Shown here: piece after piece, positions 7,661 to 15,436 of the stretch
How the letters are laid out: each line of letters opens with the position of its first letter
How positions within the stretch are numbered: position 1 is the stretch's first letter
Assembly: GCA_028285625.1 (NCBI GenBank)
Contig: JANQOX010000005.1
Location: 558,001 to 622,000 of the forward strand
Source of the DNA: Myxococcota bacterium
Lineage (GTDB): Bacteria; Myxococcota_A; UBA9160; UBA6930
Length of the DNA stretch: 64,000 nucleotides
Direction of reading: 5' to 3'
Translations under genes and position numbers: made by a program
The notes under the pieces: generated by a model
Seen by the model: the letters and a program-made list of their open reading frames with translations, nothing else
Told to the model about the DNA's origin: nothing
Databases searched by the model: none

Positions 7661-8269
7661 ATGAGAGCCGCGATTCGATCGCTCTGTGCGGGTCTGATCC
7701 TGTTGTTCGCGAGCACGGGGTCGGCATCGGCAGCCATCGTGACCATGACGTGGACCGACGTGGTCGGGGGCGTGGTGCTCGGATCCTTCCCCGTTTCCAT
7801 CGGTGATCCGCTCGTCGTGACGGTCATGTTGGACAACGGGAACGCGACCCTGAACGACCAGATCTGGGTTCCCGAGGACTTCGTCGGGATCACGATCGAT
7901 GCGGACGATGGATCGGTCCTCATCACCGGGGGGCTCCCGGCGGGCGGCCTCAGTTCATCGCTGAATCTCGGGGTCTTCCAGACCGACGCGACGGGGACCG
8001 TCATTGCCGCTCCCGAGTTCTGGGCGGTCGACAGCGGGGACCCTTCCGTGACGAACAACCTGGGCGGAATCCAGGGATCCTGGGCTCTGGATGGCGTCAA
8101 CAACATGGCTTTCGAAGACGTCCCCAACGAACGTTCCTTCGGTGCATTGGGGCTGTCGACGGTCCCGACCAACTGGACAGCGGCGTTGCTCGTCCCCGAA
8201 CCGTGCCTCGCCGCGCTGTTCCTGCCGTTGATCGGTCGGATCGCCTTCGCTCGCAGAAGCAGAGCGTAG
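7661..8269 (+). CDS. PEP-CTERM sorting-signal protein
   Basis: The 202-residue protein starts with a signal peptide (MRAAIRSLCAGLILLFASTG, cleavage near ASA-A). A beta-strand-rich domain follows, dominated by Thr, Val, Asp and Gly. It ends with a VPEP motif, a hydrophobic stretch (LAALFLPLIGRIAF) and a basic ARRSRA tail. That C-terminal pattern is the exosortase recognition signal of PEP-CTERM proteins, so the mature protein is expected outside the cell or in the envelope matrix. Cys follows the PEP motif, which is unusual. The ATG at 7661 was chosen because it places the signal peptide at the N-terminus. The function of the ectodomain is unknown. Confidence 0.75.
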   Translation: MRAAIRSLCAGLILLFASTGSASAAIVTMTWTDVVGGVVLGSFPVSIGDPLVVTVMLDNGNATLNDQIWVPEDFVGITIDADDGSVLITGGLPAGGLSSSLNLGVFQTDATGTVIAAPEFWAVDSGDPSVTNNLGGIQGSWALDGVNNMAFEDVPNERSFGALGLSTVPTNWTAALLVPEPCLAALFLPLIGRIAFARRSRA

Positions 8270-8330
8270 GCACGCGGGCATGGAGGCCGCCGGCTCGCGC
8301 GATCGCGTGGCCAGCCAATGGCGGCGCTGG

Positions 8331-8414
8331 TGACCGGCTTCCCGCCGCCCACGCCACGCGAGCGCTCCACGGATCCCTAGCTCCCCGTCTCGCGATCGTC
8401 GGCTCGTTCGCTGA
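8331..8414 (+). repeat. Right copy of the island 1 repeat, a decayed DUF4136 gene tail
   Basis: Positions 8331-8380 read as a gene tail, TGFPPPTPRERSTDP then TAG, matching the TGFPPPTPRDRTRAP end of the DUF4136 gene at 849-898. By hand there are 7 mismatches in 50 bases. The 15-mer CGGCTCGTTCGCTGA follows at 8400-8414. There is no upstream body of a gene for this tail, so it is a remnant. It sits just ahead of the MFS gene and marks the right boundary of island 1. Confidence 0.6.
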
Positions 8415-8476
8415 CAACCCGCCAGCGAAGCAGCCATGGACCGGTGCGCCCCGGGCGGCCGTGGCAGCATGCGGAC

Positions 8477-9856
8477 GTGGAACGCTCCCGCTCCCCCCAG
8501 GCCTTGCTCGCGGGGCTGCTGTTGGCGGTGAGCCTGCACGCCTTCCACGCGATGGCGGTGGTCACCGTGATCCCTGCGGTGGCCGAGGCCCTGGACGGAC
8601 GCGCCCTCTACGGCGCGTTCTTCTCGTCCTACCTGCTGGCGAGCCTGCTCGGGCTGGTGTGGGCCGGTCGCGCGCTCACCACCCTGGGTGCCCAGCGCAC
8701 GTTGGGGCTTTGCCTCGCGGTCTTTGCGGCGGGCGTCGTGGCCTCGGCCCTGGCGCCGTCGATGCCCTGGCTGATCGCCGCGCGGCTGCTCGAGGGATTC
8801 GGCGGCGGCGGGGTGAGCAGCATCCTCTACGCGGTGGTGAGCCTCGCCTACGCCGAAGACGAGCGGCCGCGGGTGCTGGCGTGGATGTCGGGGGCCTGGG
8901 TGCTGCCCGGGCTGTTGGGGCCCCCGGTCGCGGGCCTGCTGGCCGAGACGTTCGGCTGGCGCTCGGTCTTCGCGAGCGTACTGCCGGCCGTGGGGCTCGC
9001 TGCGGCGCTCGCGCTCCCGGCGCTCGGGCGTCTGGCCGCGCGGGCCGAGCGCGATGCCACCGCGCCGCGCATGGGGGACGCGCTCGTGTTGAGCGTCTCG
9101 GTGGGTGCGGTCCTGTTCGCCTTGGCCCAGGGCCCGAGCTGGGCGGCCGGTGCCCTCGCGCTGCTGGCGCTCTCGGGCCTCGTGTTCTCTGCGCGCCGGG
9201 TGCTTCCGCGCGGGACAATGATTGCCGCGACCGGGCTGCCCGCGGCCATCGCCACGAAGTTTCTGGCGAACTTCGCGTTCTTCGGAGCAGAGGCGTTCGT
9301 TCCGCTGATGCTTCGCGATCTGCGGGGCTGGTCGCTCGTCGAGGCGGGCACGGTGCTCACCGCCTCGGCGCTCACCTGGACGGCGGGCGCCTTCGTGTAC
9401 GCGCGGCTCGCGCCCCAGACGTCGCCACGCAAGCTGGCCATCCCCGGCGTGCTCGCAATCGGGGCCGGCGTTGCGGGCCTGGCGTTCATGATCGAAGGGC
9501 CGGTGCCGCCCGGTTTCGCCCATGCCGTGTGGGGCCTCGCCGGTTTCGGCATGGGCGTGGCGTTCACGGCCTCCACGAATGCCGCCATGGAAGCGACGCC
9601 GCCGGGAGGGGAGGGCGCGACCTCGGCTGCCCTGGGCATTGCGGACTCGCTGGGCTTCGCGCTGGCGGCCGGGGTCGGGGGCGCCGTACTGGCACTCGCG
9701 GAGCCCGGTGAACCGGGCACCGCGCGGGCCCTGGCACGCGTAGACCTGCTGATGGTGGCGTGCGCGCTCCTGGCCGCGTTCGCCGCGTTTCGGCTGGGCG
9801 GGCGATCGGCCGCCGTCGCCGCGCCGAACCCTGCGCCTGGGGTAGGCTCGCCGTGA
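8477..9856 (+). CDS. Major facilitator superfamily transporter (drug:H+ antiporter type)
   Basis: The product is about 459 residues with 12 or more hydrophobic helices. It carries the MFS signature around loop 2-3 (GRALTTLGAQRTLGLCLAVFA) and the antiporter-type motif region in helix 5 (SGAWVLPGLLGPPVAGLLAE). The length and repeated G-x-x-x-G-P pattern fit the drug:proton antiporter or EmrB-like group. The GTG at 8477 was chosen over an upstream GTG at 8444, since the first helix begins shortly after it. The stop overlaps the next gene as TGATG, so the two are translationally coupled. The substrate is unknown. Confidence 0.8.
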   Translation: MERSRSPQALLAGLLLAVSLHAFHAMAVVTVIPAVAEALDGRALYGAFFSSYLLASLLGLVWAGRALTTLGAQRTLGLCLAVFAAGVVASALAPSMPWLIAARLLEGFGGGGVSSILYAVVSLAYAEDERPRVLAWMSGAWVLPGLLGPPVAGLLAETFGWRSVFASVLPAVGLAAALALPALGRLAARAERDATAPRMGDALVLSVSVGAVLFALAQGPSWAAGALALLALSGLVFSARRVLPRGTMIAATGLPAAIATKFLANFAFFGAEAFVPLMLRDLRGWSLVEAGTVLTASALTWTAGAFVYARLAPQTSPRKLAIPGVLAIGAGVAGLAFMIEGPVPPGFAHAVWGLAGFGMGVAFTASTNAAMEATPPGGEGATSAALGIADSLGFALAAGVGGAVLALAEPGEPGTARALARVDLLMVACALLAAFAAFRLGGRSAAVAAPNPAPGVGSP

Positions 9857-10500
9857 TGCAGACCGACGTCCCGATCCGTTGTGGATGTGGCGCCCTGGGC
9901 GGTACGGCACGAGCGCTGTCGGCCGAGACCGGCAACCGGCTCATCTGCCACTGCGACGACTGCCAGACGTTCCCGTTTGCGCTGGGCTGTGCCGACCGGG
10001 TCCTGGATGCCCACGGTGGGACCGACATCTTCCAGACGTCTCCCGCCAAGGTGTCGTTCGACAGCGGCCGCGAGCATCTGGCGTGTTTGCGCCTGACGCC
10101 CGGTGGGCTGCTCCGCTGGTTCGCGGACTGCTGCCAGACGCCCATCGGCAACACCATCGCGCGCGCTGGCATGCCGTTCGTGGGCCTCGTCCATGTGGCG
10201 CTCGACGTCGAGTCGCTCGGGCGGGGTCGCGACGACGTGCTGGGACCCGTCCGCGATCGCATCCAGGGTCGCTTCGCGCGGGGCGGAGCCTCCGCCGCAG
10301 GGGCGCGTGACCGCGTGTCGCCCGCCACGGTCGTTCGCATCACGTCCATGATTCTTCGCGCGCGCCTGCGCGGCGACCAGCGCCGCTCGCCGTTCTTCGA
10401 CGCCCAAGGCGCGACCACCGTCGAGCCGCGCGTGCTCGAACCCGAGGCGCTGCACGCGGCCGAGACCGCGCGCGATGCTGCGCCTGCTCCCGGAGCCTAG
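9856..10500 (+). CDS. DUF6151 protein, GFA-like zinc-binding fold
   Basis: The 214-residue protein has the cysteine layout of the glutathione-dependent formaldehyde-activating (GFA) fold: C9-x-C11 near the start, C31-H-C33-x-x-C36 and a C92-C93 pair. The intervening strands (FQTSPAKVSF, LACLRLTPGGLLRWFADCC) match DUF6151, a GFA-like family without known activity. Zinc binding is likely. It follows the MFS gene with a TGATG overlap. Its TAG stop (10498-10500) shares a CTAG with the opposite-strand stop of the convergent CrtC-like fragment. The last 23 codons are duplicated at 19421-19489 beyond island 2. Confidence 0.75.
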   Translation: MQTDVPIRCGCGALGGTARALSAETGNRLICHCDDCQTFPFALGCADRVLDAHGGTDIFQTSPAKVSFDSGREHLACLRLTPGGLLRWFADCCQTPIGNTIARAGMPFVGLVHVALDVESLGRGRDDVLGPVRDRIQGRFARGGASAAGARDRVSPATVVRITSMILRARLRGDQRRSPFFDAQGATTVEPRVLEPEALHAAETARDAAPAPGA

Positions 10501-10711
10501 GCCCCCACCTGCCCCTTGAAGCCGTAGCGGGCGTGGGGCCCCAGGTGGATCTGCTCGAGCACGCCGATGCCGCGGCGGTCGCCGCTGCGCGCCATCATGA
10601 CCTGCTGGATGTGGACGTTCTGGAGCGCGTTCTCGTCCACCTCGTCGCAGCGCCACTTCTCGCCGCCGATGGCGAGTTCGCCCTTCCAGCGACCGTGGCC
10701 CCACTCGGGGT
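10432..10711 (+). repeat. Left copy of the 280-bp repeat bracketing island 2
   Basis: This segment aligns without gaps to 19421-19700 in the same orientation. I count 16 mismatches by hand, about 94 percent identity. It covers the last 69 bases of the DUF6151 gene and the 3' end of a convergent CrtC-like gene. Homology stops abruptly at both ends, at 10432 on the DUF6151 side and 10711 on the other. Confidence 0.85.
10497..10711 (-). pseudogene. Truncated 3' fragment of the CrtC/AttH-like gene
   Basis: On the minus strand this is an open stretch of about 71 codons corresponding to the C-terminus of the 371-residue protein encoded at 19486-20601. It includes the G-E-K-W-R-C-D-E and Q-N-V-H-I-Q-Q-V-M-M-A-R-S-G-D-R-R regions. 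At 10711 the similarity ends and the sequence switches to island 2. It has no start and is not expected to be expressed. It is the inner, broken half of the target duplication. Confidence 0.8.
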
Positions 10712-10727
10712 CTCCTCGTGCGGCAGG

Positions 10728-11222
10728 CTATCCACGGCCGATGGTGTCGGTGGTGCCTGGCTCGAGGATCACGACTGGATCGGTGGTGAGCTCTTCTGCG
10801 CGATGGCACGTCAGCGGCTCGCCGGGGGTCTTGGGAGGCTCGCAAGCCGTGCTCACGTGCTGGACGATGCGAATGATCGCCGGAGTCGACTGCACCCAGT
10901 CGGTTGGGAACTCGACCTCGACCGATCCGCCAGGCGGAATGACCACGTACTCGTTGAGCACGTGCTCGCTGTTCGGCACGGAGTAGAGCGAGCAGGGCAG
11001 CTCGCCTGTCGGCACCCAGCGTCCTGGCAACCGCTCCTGGTAGAACGACGGGCGGCAGCCGCCGAGGGCCATCGGGAGAATGCTGGGGTTGGCGACGGTC
11101 AGGATTCCCGTCTCGCCTAGCTCGTACGTAGGCCGCTCGACCTTCACCTTGGCGCAGCCAAGGGCAAGAAGTGCGACCGAGAGGAGAAGCACGCCTCGAC
11201 GCCAGCGAGGGCAAGCCACCAT
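10728..11222 (-). CDS. Predicted lipoprotein of unknown function
   Basis: About 164 residues. The N-terminus has a short basic stretch, a hydrophobic core and a lipobox (ALLALGC), so the mature protein should be lipid-anchored in the envelope. The mature part is beta-rich with three cysteines that could form disulfides (GGCRPSF, ELPCSLY and STACEPP; a fourth occurs in LTCHRAEE). I do not recognise the family; the strand pattern (PTYELGETGILTVANPS, GGSVEVEFPTDW) resembles small immunoglobulin-like envelope proteins. The ATG at 11222 was preferred to 11237 because it sits closer to the signal peptide. It lies 16 bp inside the left end of island 2. Confidence 0.6.
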   Translation of the reverse strand: MVACPRWRRGVLLLSVALLALGCAKVKVERPTYELGETGILTVANPSILPMALGGCRPSFYQERLPGRWVPTGELPCSLYSVPNSEHVLNEYVVIPPGGSVEVEFPTDWVQSTPAIIRIVQHVSTACEPPKTPGEPLTCHRAEELTTDPVVILEPGTTDTIGRG

Positions 11223-11389
11223 GCGAACCACCTCCACTCTTCCGCCCGACGGACTGGGCGCTCAGCTGCAGGGCACTGGCCGCCGACGCCCGCTGAGGCG
11301 CCCAGGTTCAGTGCCAGAAAGCTACCAGACTTCGGTTGGAACCCGCTGTGCGCGTTGGCTGCAGCGCCTCGTTGGGCGGCGGCCAGGCC

Positions 11390-11527
11390 CTAGTGTCGCC
11401 GCGACCGTGATGAGATGGCCGCCAGATGCTCGTGGTCGGTTCCGCAGCAGCCGCCCACCACGCGAAGATCGTATTCTGCCTGCATTTCCGTGATCTGGCT
11501 TGCGGTACTCTCGCGCGGCTCCGATGG
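11390..11527 (-). pseudogene. Homocysteine S-methyltransferase remnant, C-terminal zinc motif only
   Basis: An open stretch of about 45 codons on the minus strand reads ITEMQAEYDLRVVGGCCGTD followed by HEHLAAI and a TAG. VVGGCCGT with a following D/H-x-x-H-x-x-A-I helix is the zinc-binding end of homocysteine or betaine-homocysteine S-methyltransferases. A TGA at 11528-11530 is in frame just upstream, and the next region does not restore the barrel domain. So only the last part of a gene of roughly 300 codons survives. It is a third example in this window of a gene 3' end left behind in or near an island. Confidence 0.6.
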
Positions 11528-11769
11528 TCACTTGCGCGAAGCCGCCGCCTTCACCACGGGCGTGCGCGAGGCCAAACGCCTGCTCGGCCTGCCCACGGTG
11601 CGCGTGCGACCGTTGCTCGCCGCCCAGTTGGCGGAGCCCGCCGCGGCCCTTCTGCCTCCAGAAAGCTCTTCTATTCGCCGCGTCGTCGTGAGAAGCTGCG
11701 CGACGCTGGGAAGAGCACCATCTGCTGCTGGCTTCGTTCGAGGGGCTCGCGCACGGGGAGGGGATCACC

Positions 11770-12015
11770 ATGATGGCCACGAGTGCATTGCAGCGCCTCA
11801 CGACCCGGAGAGGCGTTCCTCGCCTGCTCCTGACCGGGCTCCTCGCGAGCCTCCTCTCGAGCGACGCCGCATCGGCCGGCATCATCGCCGGCACGGCGGC
11901 GGCCGGTGGCGGCACCTTCAGCGGCACGCCTACGACGGTCGTGCCGAACAACGACAACGTCGGTGGAGGAAATCCCAACGTGGTGAGCGCTCCGGTTTCG
12001 AGCCTCGTCGGGTGA
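11770..12015 (+). CDS. Short exported protein, possibly a truncated surface protein
   Basis: The 81-residue frame has a believable signal peptide (basic start, LLLTGLLASLLSS core, cleavage near ASA-G). A Gly/Thr/Asn-rich mature segment (GTAAAGGGTFSGT, VVPNNDNVGGGNPN) follows and ends abruptly. The composition resembles the beginnings of the PEP-CTERM and other surface proteins in this window, but there is no sorting tail. It is probably either a small secreted protein or the stump of a larger gene. The surrounding 500 bp otherwise hold only shadow frames. Confidence 0.35.
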   Translation: MMATSALQRLTTRRGVPRLLLTGLLASLLSSDAASAGIIAGTAAAGGGTFSGTPTTVVPNNDNVGGGNPNVVSAPVSSLVG

Positions 12016-12293
12016 CCCTGATCGGGATTCGAGCGCGCGCGGCTCGCCGCTAGCCGCGTCCCTGGCTCGGGGTCGGAGCACTCCACGCTCTTGTGACTCA
12101 GGGACCTGACGGGCTTCCGACGGGTGATCTTCGGGTTGCATGGACCACGCGCGAGCCGCGAGGTTCTTCATGAACATGACCGCCCCTCGTTGGTCAGAAG
12201 ACCGGCCGTGCCCCGGCCCTTCCGGGGACCTAGGATGCTCGATGTGACCCCGCGCCTGCCGCACGCCGTGGACCTCGGAGCGCTCGCGACCGG

Positions 12294-12908
12294 ATGAGAG
12301 CGCGCCGCCCCCGCGACGCTGCGAGCCTGATCGCGCTGCACCGCGCGCGCAACGGCTGGAGGGTGCTGATGGGCCGGCGCTCGACGCGGATGAGCTTCAT
12401 GCCGGAGGTCTGGGTGTTTCCGGGCGGCCGCGTGGACCGTGAGGACCGCGCACTCGACGTGCAGTCGAAGCTCCGCCCGTCGGTCGAGCGGCGCCTCGGC
12501 GCGAAGCACGCGCATCCCGGCGCGCTCGCTGTCGCCGCGTTGCGCGAGACGTTCGAGGAGACCGGGGTCGCCGTCGGCTCCGTCGCGCGCGGTTCGGTGG
12601 TCCCCGACCTCGCGCGGCTCGACTACGTCGGCCGCGCGATCACGCCGGCCCACAACCCCGTGCGCTACCACGCACGCTTCTTCGCGCTCGAGTGGAAGGG
12701 GAGGCTGCCCCGGTTGCGGAGCAACGGCGAGCTCGAGGAGCTCGCGTGGTGGCCGGTCGAGGAGGCGCTGGCGCTGCCGACCATCGACGTGACCGACCTG
12801 ATGCTGGAGGAAGCGCTCGAACGCGTCCGCTCGCGCGCTTCGGCGCGCAGGCCTTCGCTCTTCGTCTCCTACCGCGGCTTCCACCCGCAGGTGCGGCGCG
12901 AGCGCTGA
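12294..12908 (+). CDS. NUDIX hydrolase, NUDT19/coenzyme A diphosphatase-like
   Basis: The 204-residue protein contains the Nudix fold, beginning with a VLMGRRS strand, then VWVFPGGRVD (residues 39-48) and the Nudix helix RETFEETGV (84-92). About 30 residues separate the GG and the RE-x-x-EE core, longer than in a classical Nudix box. Such an insertion is typical of NUDT19-like enzymes, many of which hydrolyse CoA or acyl-CoA to phosphopantetheine and 3',5'-ADP. The acidic metal ligands are present. The exact substrate is not determinable. The gene sits alone in island 2, with a convergent gene 15 bp downstream. Confidence 0.75.
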   Translation: MRARRPRDAASLIALHRARNGWRVLMGRRSTRMSFMPEVWVFPGGRVDREDRALDVQSKLRPSVERRLGAKHAHPGALAVAALRETFEETGVAVGSVARGSVVPDLARLDYVGRAITPAHNPVRYHARFFALEWKGRLPRLRSNGELEELAWWPVEEALALPTIDVTDLMLEEALERVRSRASARRPSLFVSYRGFHPQVRRER

Positions 12909-12923
12909 CGGGGCGCGGTCCGC

Positions 12924-13334
12924 CTAGCGGTCCTCGACCGGATCGAGACGCAGGAACCGCTGCGGCGCGAAGCCGAACAGGAACTTCAGCCCGATCCCGT
13001 TCCCGATGTCGGCTTCCACCCTCTCGTGCTCGGCCGCATCGACGGGGACCGCGATGTAGTCCGAGGTGACTCCGTTCAGTGTCACCTTCACTTCCGGTCT
13101 CCCCATGGCGTCGTGGTACCAGGCCCGGGGCCAGTGGTTCGCAGAAGCGTAGAGCTGCTCTCCGCTGAAGTTCTGCGCGAGTACCCGATCCGAGGAGACG
13201 CCGTCTTCGTTCGTCGTCGTCAGGACGAACGTGTCGCCGACCTCGGGCTGCAGGAGCCCGAGCGACGACTCGACGACGAGGACGAGCCCCGCATAGGCCA
13301 GGAGTCCGAGCGCGGTGATCCTCGTGATCTTCAT
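12924..13334 (-). CDS. Small exported or anchored protein resembling the DUF385/deazaflavin-reductase fold
   Basis: The 136-residue product starts with a hydrophobic helix (residues 6-26) that may be an uncleaved anchor. The rest has strands and a WPRAWYHDAMGRPEVKVTLNG segment. That W-Y-H-x-x-x-x-x-P-E-V-x-V pattern is shared with the DUF385 (Ddn-like, split beta-barrel) family of deazaflavin- or fatty-acid-binding proteins. The match rests on this motif only, so the assignment is tentative. It lies 16 bp downstream of a lipoprotein gene on the same strand, and the two may be cotranscribed. Confidence 0.45.
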   Translation of the reverse strand: MKITRITALGLLAYAGLVLVVESSLGLLQPEVGDTFVLTTTNEDGVSSDRVLAQNFSGEQLYASANHWPRAWYHDAMGRPEVKVTLNGVTSDYIAVPVDAAEHERVEADIGNGIGLKFLFGFAPQRFLRLDPVEDR

Positions 13335-13350
13335 GCGAACCCTCCGAACG

Positions 13351-13869
13351 TCACGGGGCGGTCGATTCCACGCCTGCCTGCTTCGACGCCCGGGCTTCGG
13401 TCGTCGCGGTCTGCGGCGGGTCGAGACGGAAGTAGTCGGTGACCCCCGAAGTCCACGAGCCGTGGAACGGCGCGCCGTACTTGGCTTGCCCCGCGGCGAT
13501 CAGTTCCTGATGGGCGGCCTCGTCGGTGATGAACACGGCGTGGCGCTCGAAGTGGCGTCCGTCCGCCCGGACGACGACGCGGGGTGACCTGGCGACGACG
13601 GCGTCCCAACGTTTGAGGAACGCGTAGGTCACCGGGAGATGGGGCACGCCGTCGAGCACGACGATGCCGGTGCGCACGGTGCGCGGCGGCGACGAGGCGA
13701 TCTCGACGTCGACCGAGTCGAGATCCACCGCAAAGGACCAGTCGGGCTCGCTGCCGGCCTCGGGCTCGCCGTCGAAGGCGCCGCCCGGCACGAAGCCCAT
13801 GGGGCCGTCGGAGACGCAGCCCGCGACGAGGAGAATCGGGAGGAGCAGCGGCAGGAGGAGGAGTCGCAT
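13351..13869 (-). CDS. Predicted lipoprotein of unknown function
   Basis: The 172-residue product has a very hydrophobic signal peptide (MRLLLLPLLLPILLVAGC) ending in a clear lipobox, LVAGC. The mature part contains strands, a DYFRLDPP segment and an HFERHAVFITDEAAHQELIAAG helix. I do not recognise the family. The ATG at 13869 was chosen because it gives the signal peptide directly. It is divergent from the TetR gene at 13915, and the inverted repeat at 13879-13904 lies between the two starts, so this gene is a likely TetR target. Confidence 0.6.
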   Translation of the reverse strand: MRLLLLPLLLPILLVAGCVSDGPMGFVPGGAFDGEPEAGSEPDWSFAVDLDSVDVEIASSPPRTVRTGIVVLDGVPHLPVTYAFLKRWDAVVARSPRVVVRADGRHFERHAVFITDEAAHQELIAAGQAKYGAPFHGSWTSGVTDYFRLDPPQTATTEARASKQAGVESTAP

Positions 13870-13878
13870 GAGCTGATG

Positions 13879-13904
13879 TTGACGTCGTATATTTATGATG
13901 TCAA
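13879..13904 (+). promoter_or_regulatory. TetR-type operator between divergent lipoprotein and TetR genes
   Basis: Arms TTGACGTCGTA (13879-13889) and TATGATGTCAA (13894-13904) are inverted repeats matching at 9 of 11 positions, separated by 4 bases. The element is AT-rich against a GC-rich background and lies 9 bases from one start codon and 10 from the other. Binding by the adjacent TetR regulator would control both directions. Confidence 0.65.
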
Positions 13905-13914
13905 TATTGGGTCG

Positions 13915-14592
13915 ATGACGCCTGCCGCTGCTCGCTCCCGCCGCCCCCGCGCCGCGTACCACCACGGCAACCTTCGGCCCGCGCTGATCGCGGCGGGCCT
14001 CGAGCTGCTCGAGGCCGAGGGCGTGGGGGCGCTGACGCTGCGGGCCGTGGCCCGGCGCGCGGGCGTCTCTCACGCCGCGCCGTACAACCACTTCGCCGAC
14101 CAGCAGGCACTGCTCGCAGCGGTGGCGCTCGAAGGCTTCGAGCAGCTGGGCGCTTCCATCGGGGCCGCGGCTGCCGAGGTCACGGCTCCGCGCGATCGAC
14201 TCCGAGCGCTGGCGCGCGGCTACCTCGCATTCACCGCGAAGCACCCCGAACTCTACCGGCTGATGTTCGGGGACGCACTCCGCGATCGCGCCGCGCACCC
14301 GGACCTCGTCGCTGCCGACGACGCGATCGCCGGCGCGGCCCGGGAGGCGACGGGCGCGTGCCTCGCGCTCTCGGCGCGCAGACCCGTCGCGACGGAGATG
14401 GCGTCGGCTGCCGGGTGGGCCCTGGTGCACGGGCTCGCGTCGCTGCTGATCGATGAGCAGATCCAGCTCCCGAGCGGCCGGCTGCCCGATTCCGCGTTCC
14501 AGGAAGAGGTGTCGGACCTCTTCCTCGACGCGCTGATCCCCGAGGACGCGCTCGCGCCCGAGGCCGTCCAAGCCGGGAGGAACGAACGATGA
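13915..14592 (+). CDS. TetR/AcrR-family regulator
   Basis: The 225-residue protein opens with a basic arm and YHHGNLRPALIAAGLELLEA, then the helix-turn-helix LTLRAVARRAGVSHAAPYNHFADQQALLAAVA, a classic TetR DNA-binding domain. The remaining 150 residues are helical, resembling the TetR_C_33-like ligand domain (KHPELYRLMFGDALRD). The ATG at 13915 lies right after the inverted-repeat operator. Its stop overlaps the following SDR gene as ATGA, so regulator and dehydrogenase form an operon. The ligand is unknown; SDR control suggests a carbonyl or alcohol compound. Confidence 0.85.
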   Translation: MTPAAARSRRPRAAYHHGNLRPALIAAGLELLEAEGVGALTLRAVARRAGVSHAAPYNHFADQQALLAAVALEGFEQLGASIGAAAAEVTAPRDRLRALARGYLAFTAKHPELYRLMFGDALRDRAAHPDLVAADDAIAGAAREATGACLALSARRPVATEMASAAGWALVHGLASLLIDEQIQLPSGRLPDSAFQEEVSDLFLDALIPEDALAPEAVQAGRNER

Positions 14593-15305
14593 ACCTCTCC
14601 GGCAAGACGGCGCTGGTCACCGGCGGCACCTCTGGCATTGGCGAAGCCCTGGTGCGCGCACTCCTCGCGGAAGGCGCGCGCGTGCTCACCTGCGGGCGCA
14701 ACGAGCACGCGCTCGCCCGCAGCGAAGCCGAGGCCATCGCCTGCGATCTCGCGACGCACGACGGCCGCGCGAGCCTCGTCGAGTGGGTCGCCAAGCAGAC
14801 CGACGCGCTCGACGTCCTCGTCCACAACGCCGGCATCCAGCGGGAAGTGCGCATCGATCCGGACCTCGACGAGGACGCGGTGGAGCAGGAGCTCGCGACC
14901 AACCTGCTCGCGCCGATCACACTCACCGCGGCGCTGCTGCCACTGCTCGAGCGCGGCCGCGAACCGATGGTCGTCCAGCTCTCGTCGGGCCTCGCGATCG
15001 CACCGAAGGCGAGCGCGCCCGTCTACTGCGCGACGAAAGCAGCTCTCAGCAATTTCTCCCGCGGCCTGCGTTTCCAGCTCGAGCCCAAGGGCATCCGCGT
15101 CGTCGACGTGGTCACGCCACTCGTGAAGACTCCGATGACGGCGGGTCGGCACGACGGCGCGATGGAGGTCGACGACTTCGTCTCGAAGCTCCTCCGCGGG
15201 CTGTCCGCAGGGAGGGACGAGCTCTACCTGGGAAAGGCCCGCCTGCTGCCCTGGCTGGTGCGCCTCGCGCCCGACCGCGCGCGCAACGTCCTGCGCGACA
15301 GCTGA
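14589..15305 (+). CDS. Short-chain dehydrogenase/reductase, DltE-like
   Basis: The 238-residue enzyme has the NAD(P)-binding TGGTSGIG motif (residues 11-18), the structural NAG (80-82), the catalytic serine in SSG (132-134) and Y146-x-x-x-K150. After the catalytic centre comes the family segment FSRGLRFQLEPKGIRVVDVVTPLVKTPM. This spacing fits the DltE/YbbO-type classical SDRs, which reduce or oxidise carbonyl or hydroxyl groups. All catalytic residues are intact. The start overlaps the TetR stop (ATGA), giving tight coupling. The substrate is unknown. Confidence 0.85.
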   Translation: MNLSGKTALVTGGTSGIGEALVRALLAEGARVLTCGRNEHALARSEAEAIACDLATHDGRASLVEWVAKQTDALDVLVHNAGIQREVRIDPDLDEDAVEQELATNLLAPITLTAALLPLLERGREPMVVQLSSGLAIAPKASAPVYCATKAALSNFSRGLRFQLEPKGIRVVDVVTPLVKTPMTAGRHDGAMEVDDFVSKLLRGLSAGRDELYLGKARLLPWLVRLAPDRARNVLRDS

Positions 15306-15436
15306 CGCGCCGTCCCGTCCCGATCCCGCTCGGGGTCACTCGTGGCCGACGCCCGTGATCGCGAATCGTTCGAGGAGACTTCGCGCGCCGGACATGGAGC
15401 CCCGACGTAGATCGCCGTCCGGGCGCCCGCGCCCCA

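Noticed and set aside
11531-11769. Open frames between the methyltransferase remnant and the short exported protein.
   Set aside because: Arg-, Ala- and Pro-rich in every frame with no conserved motif; treated as decayed or non-coding.
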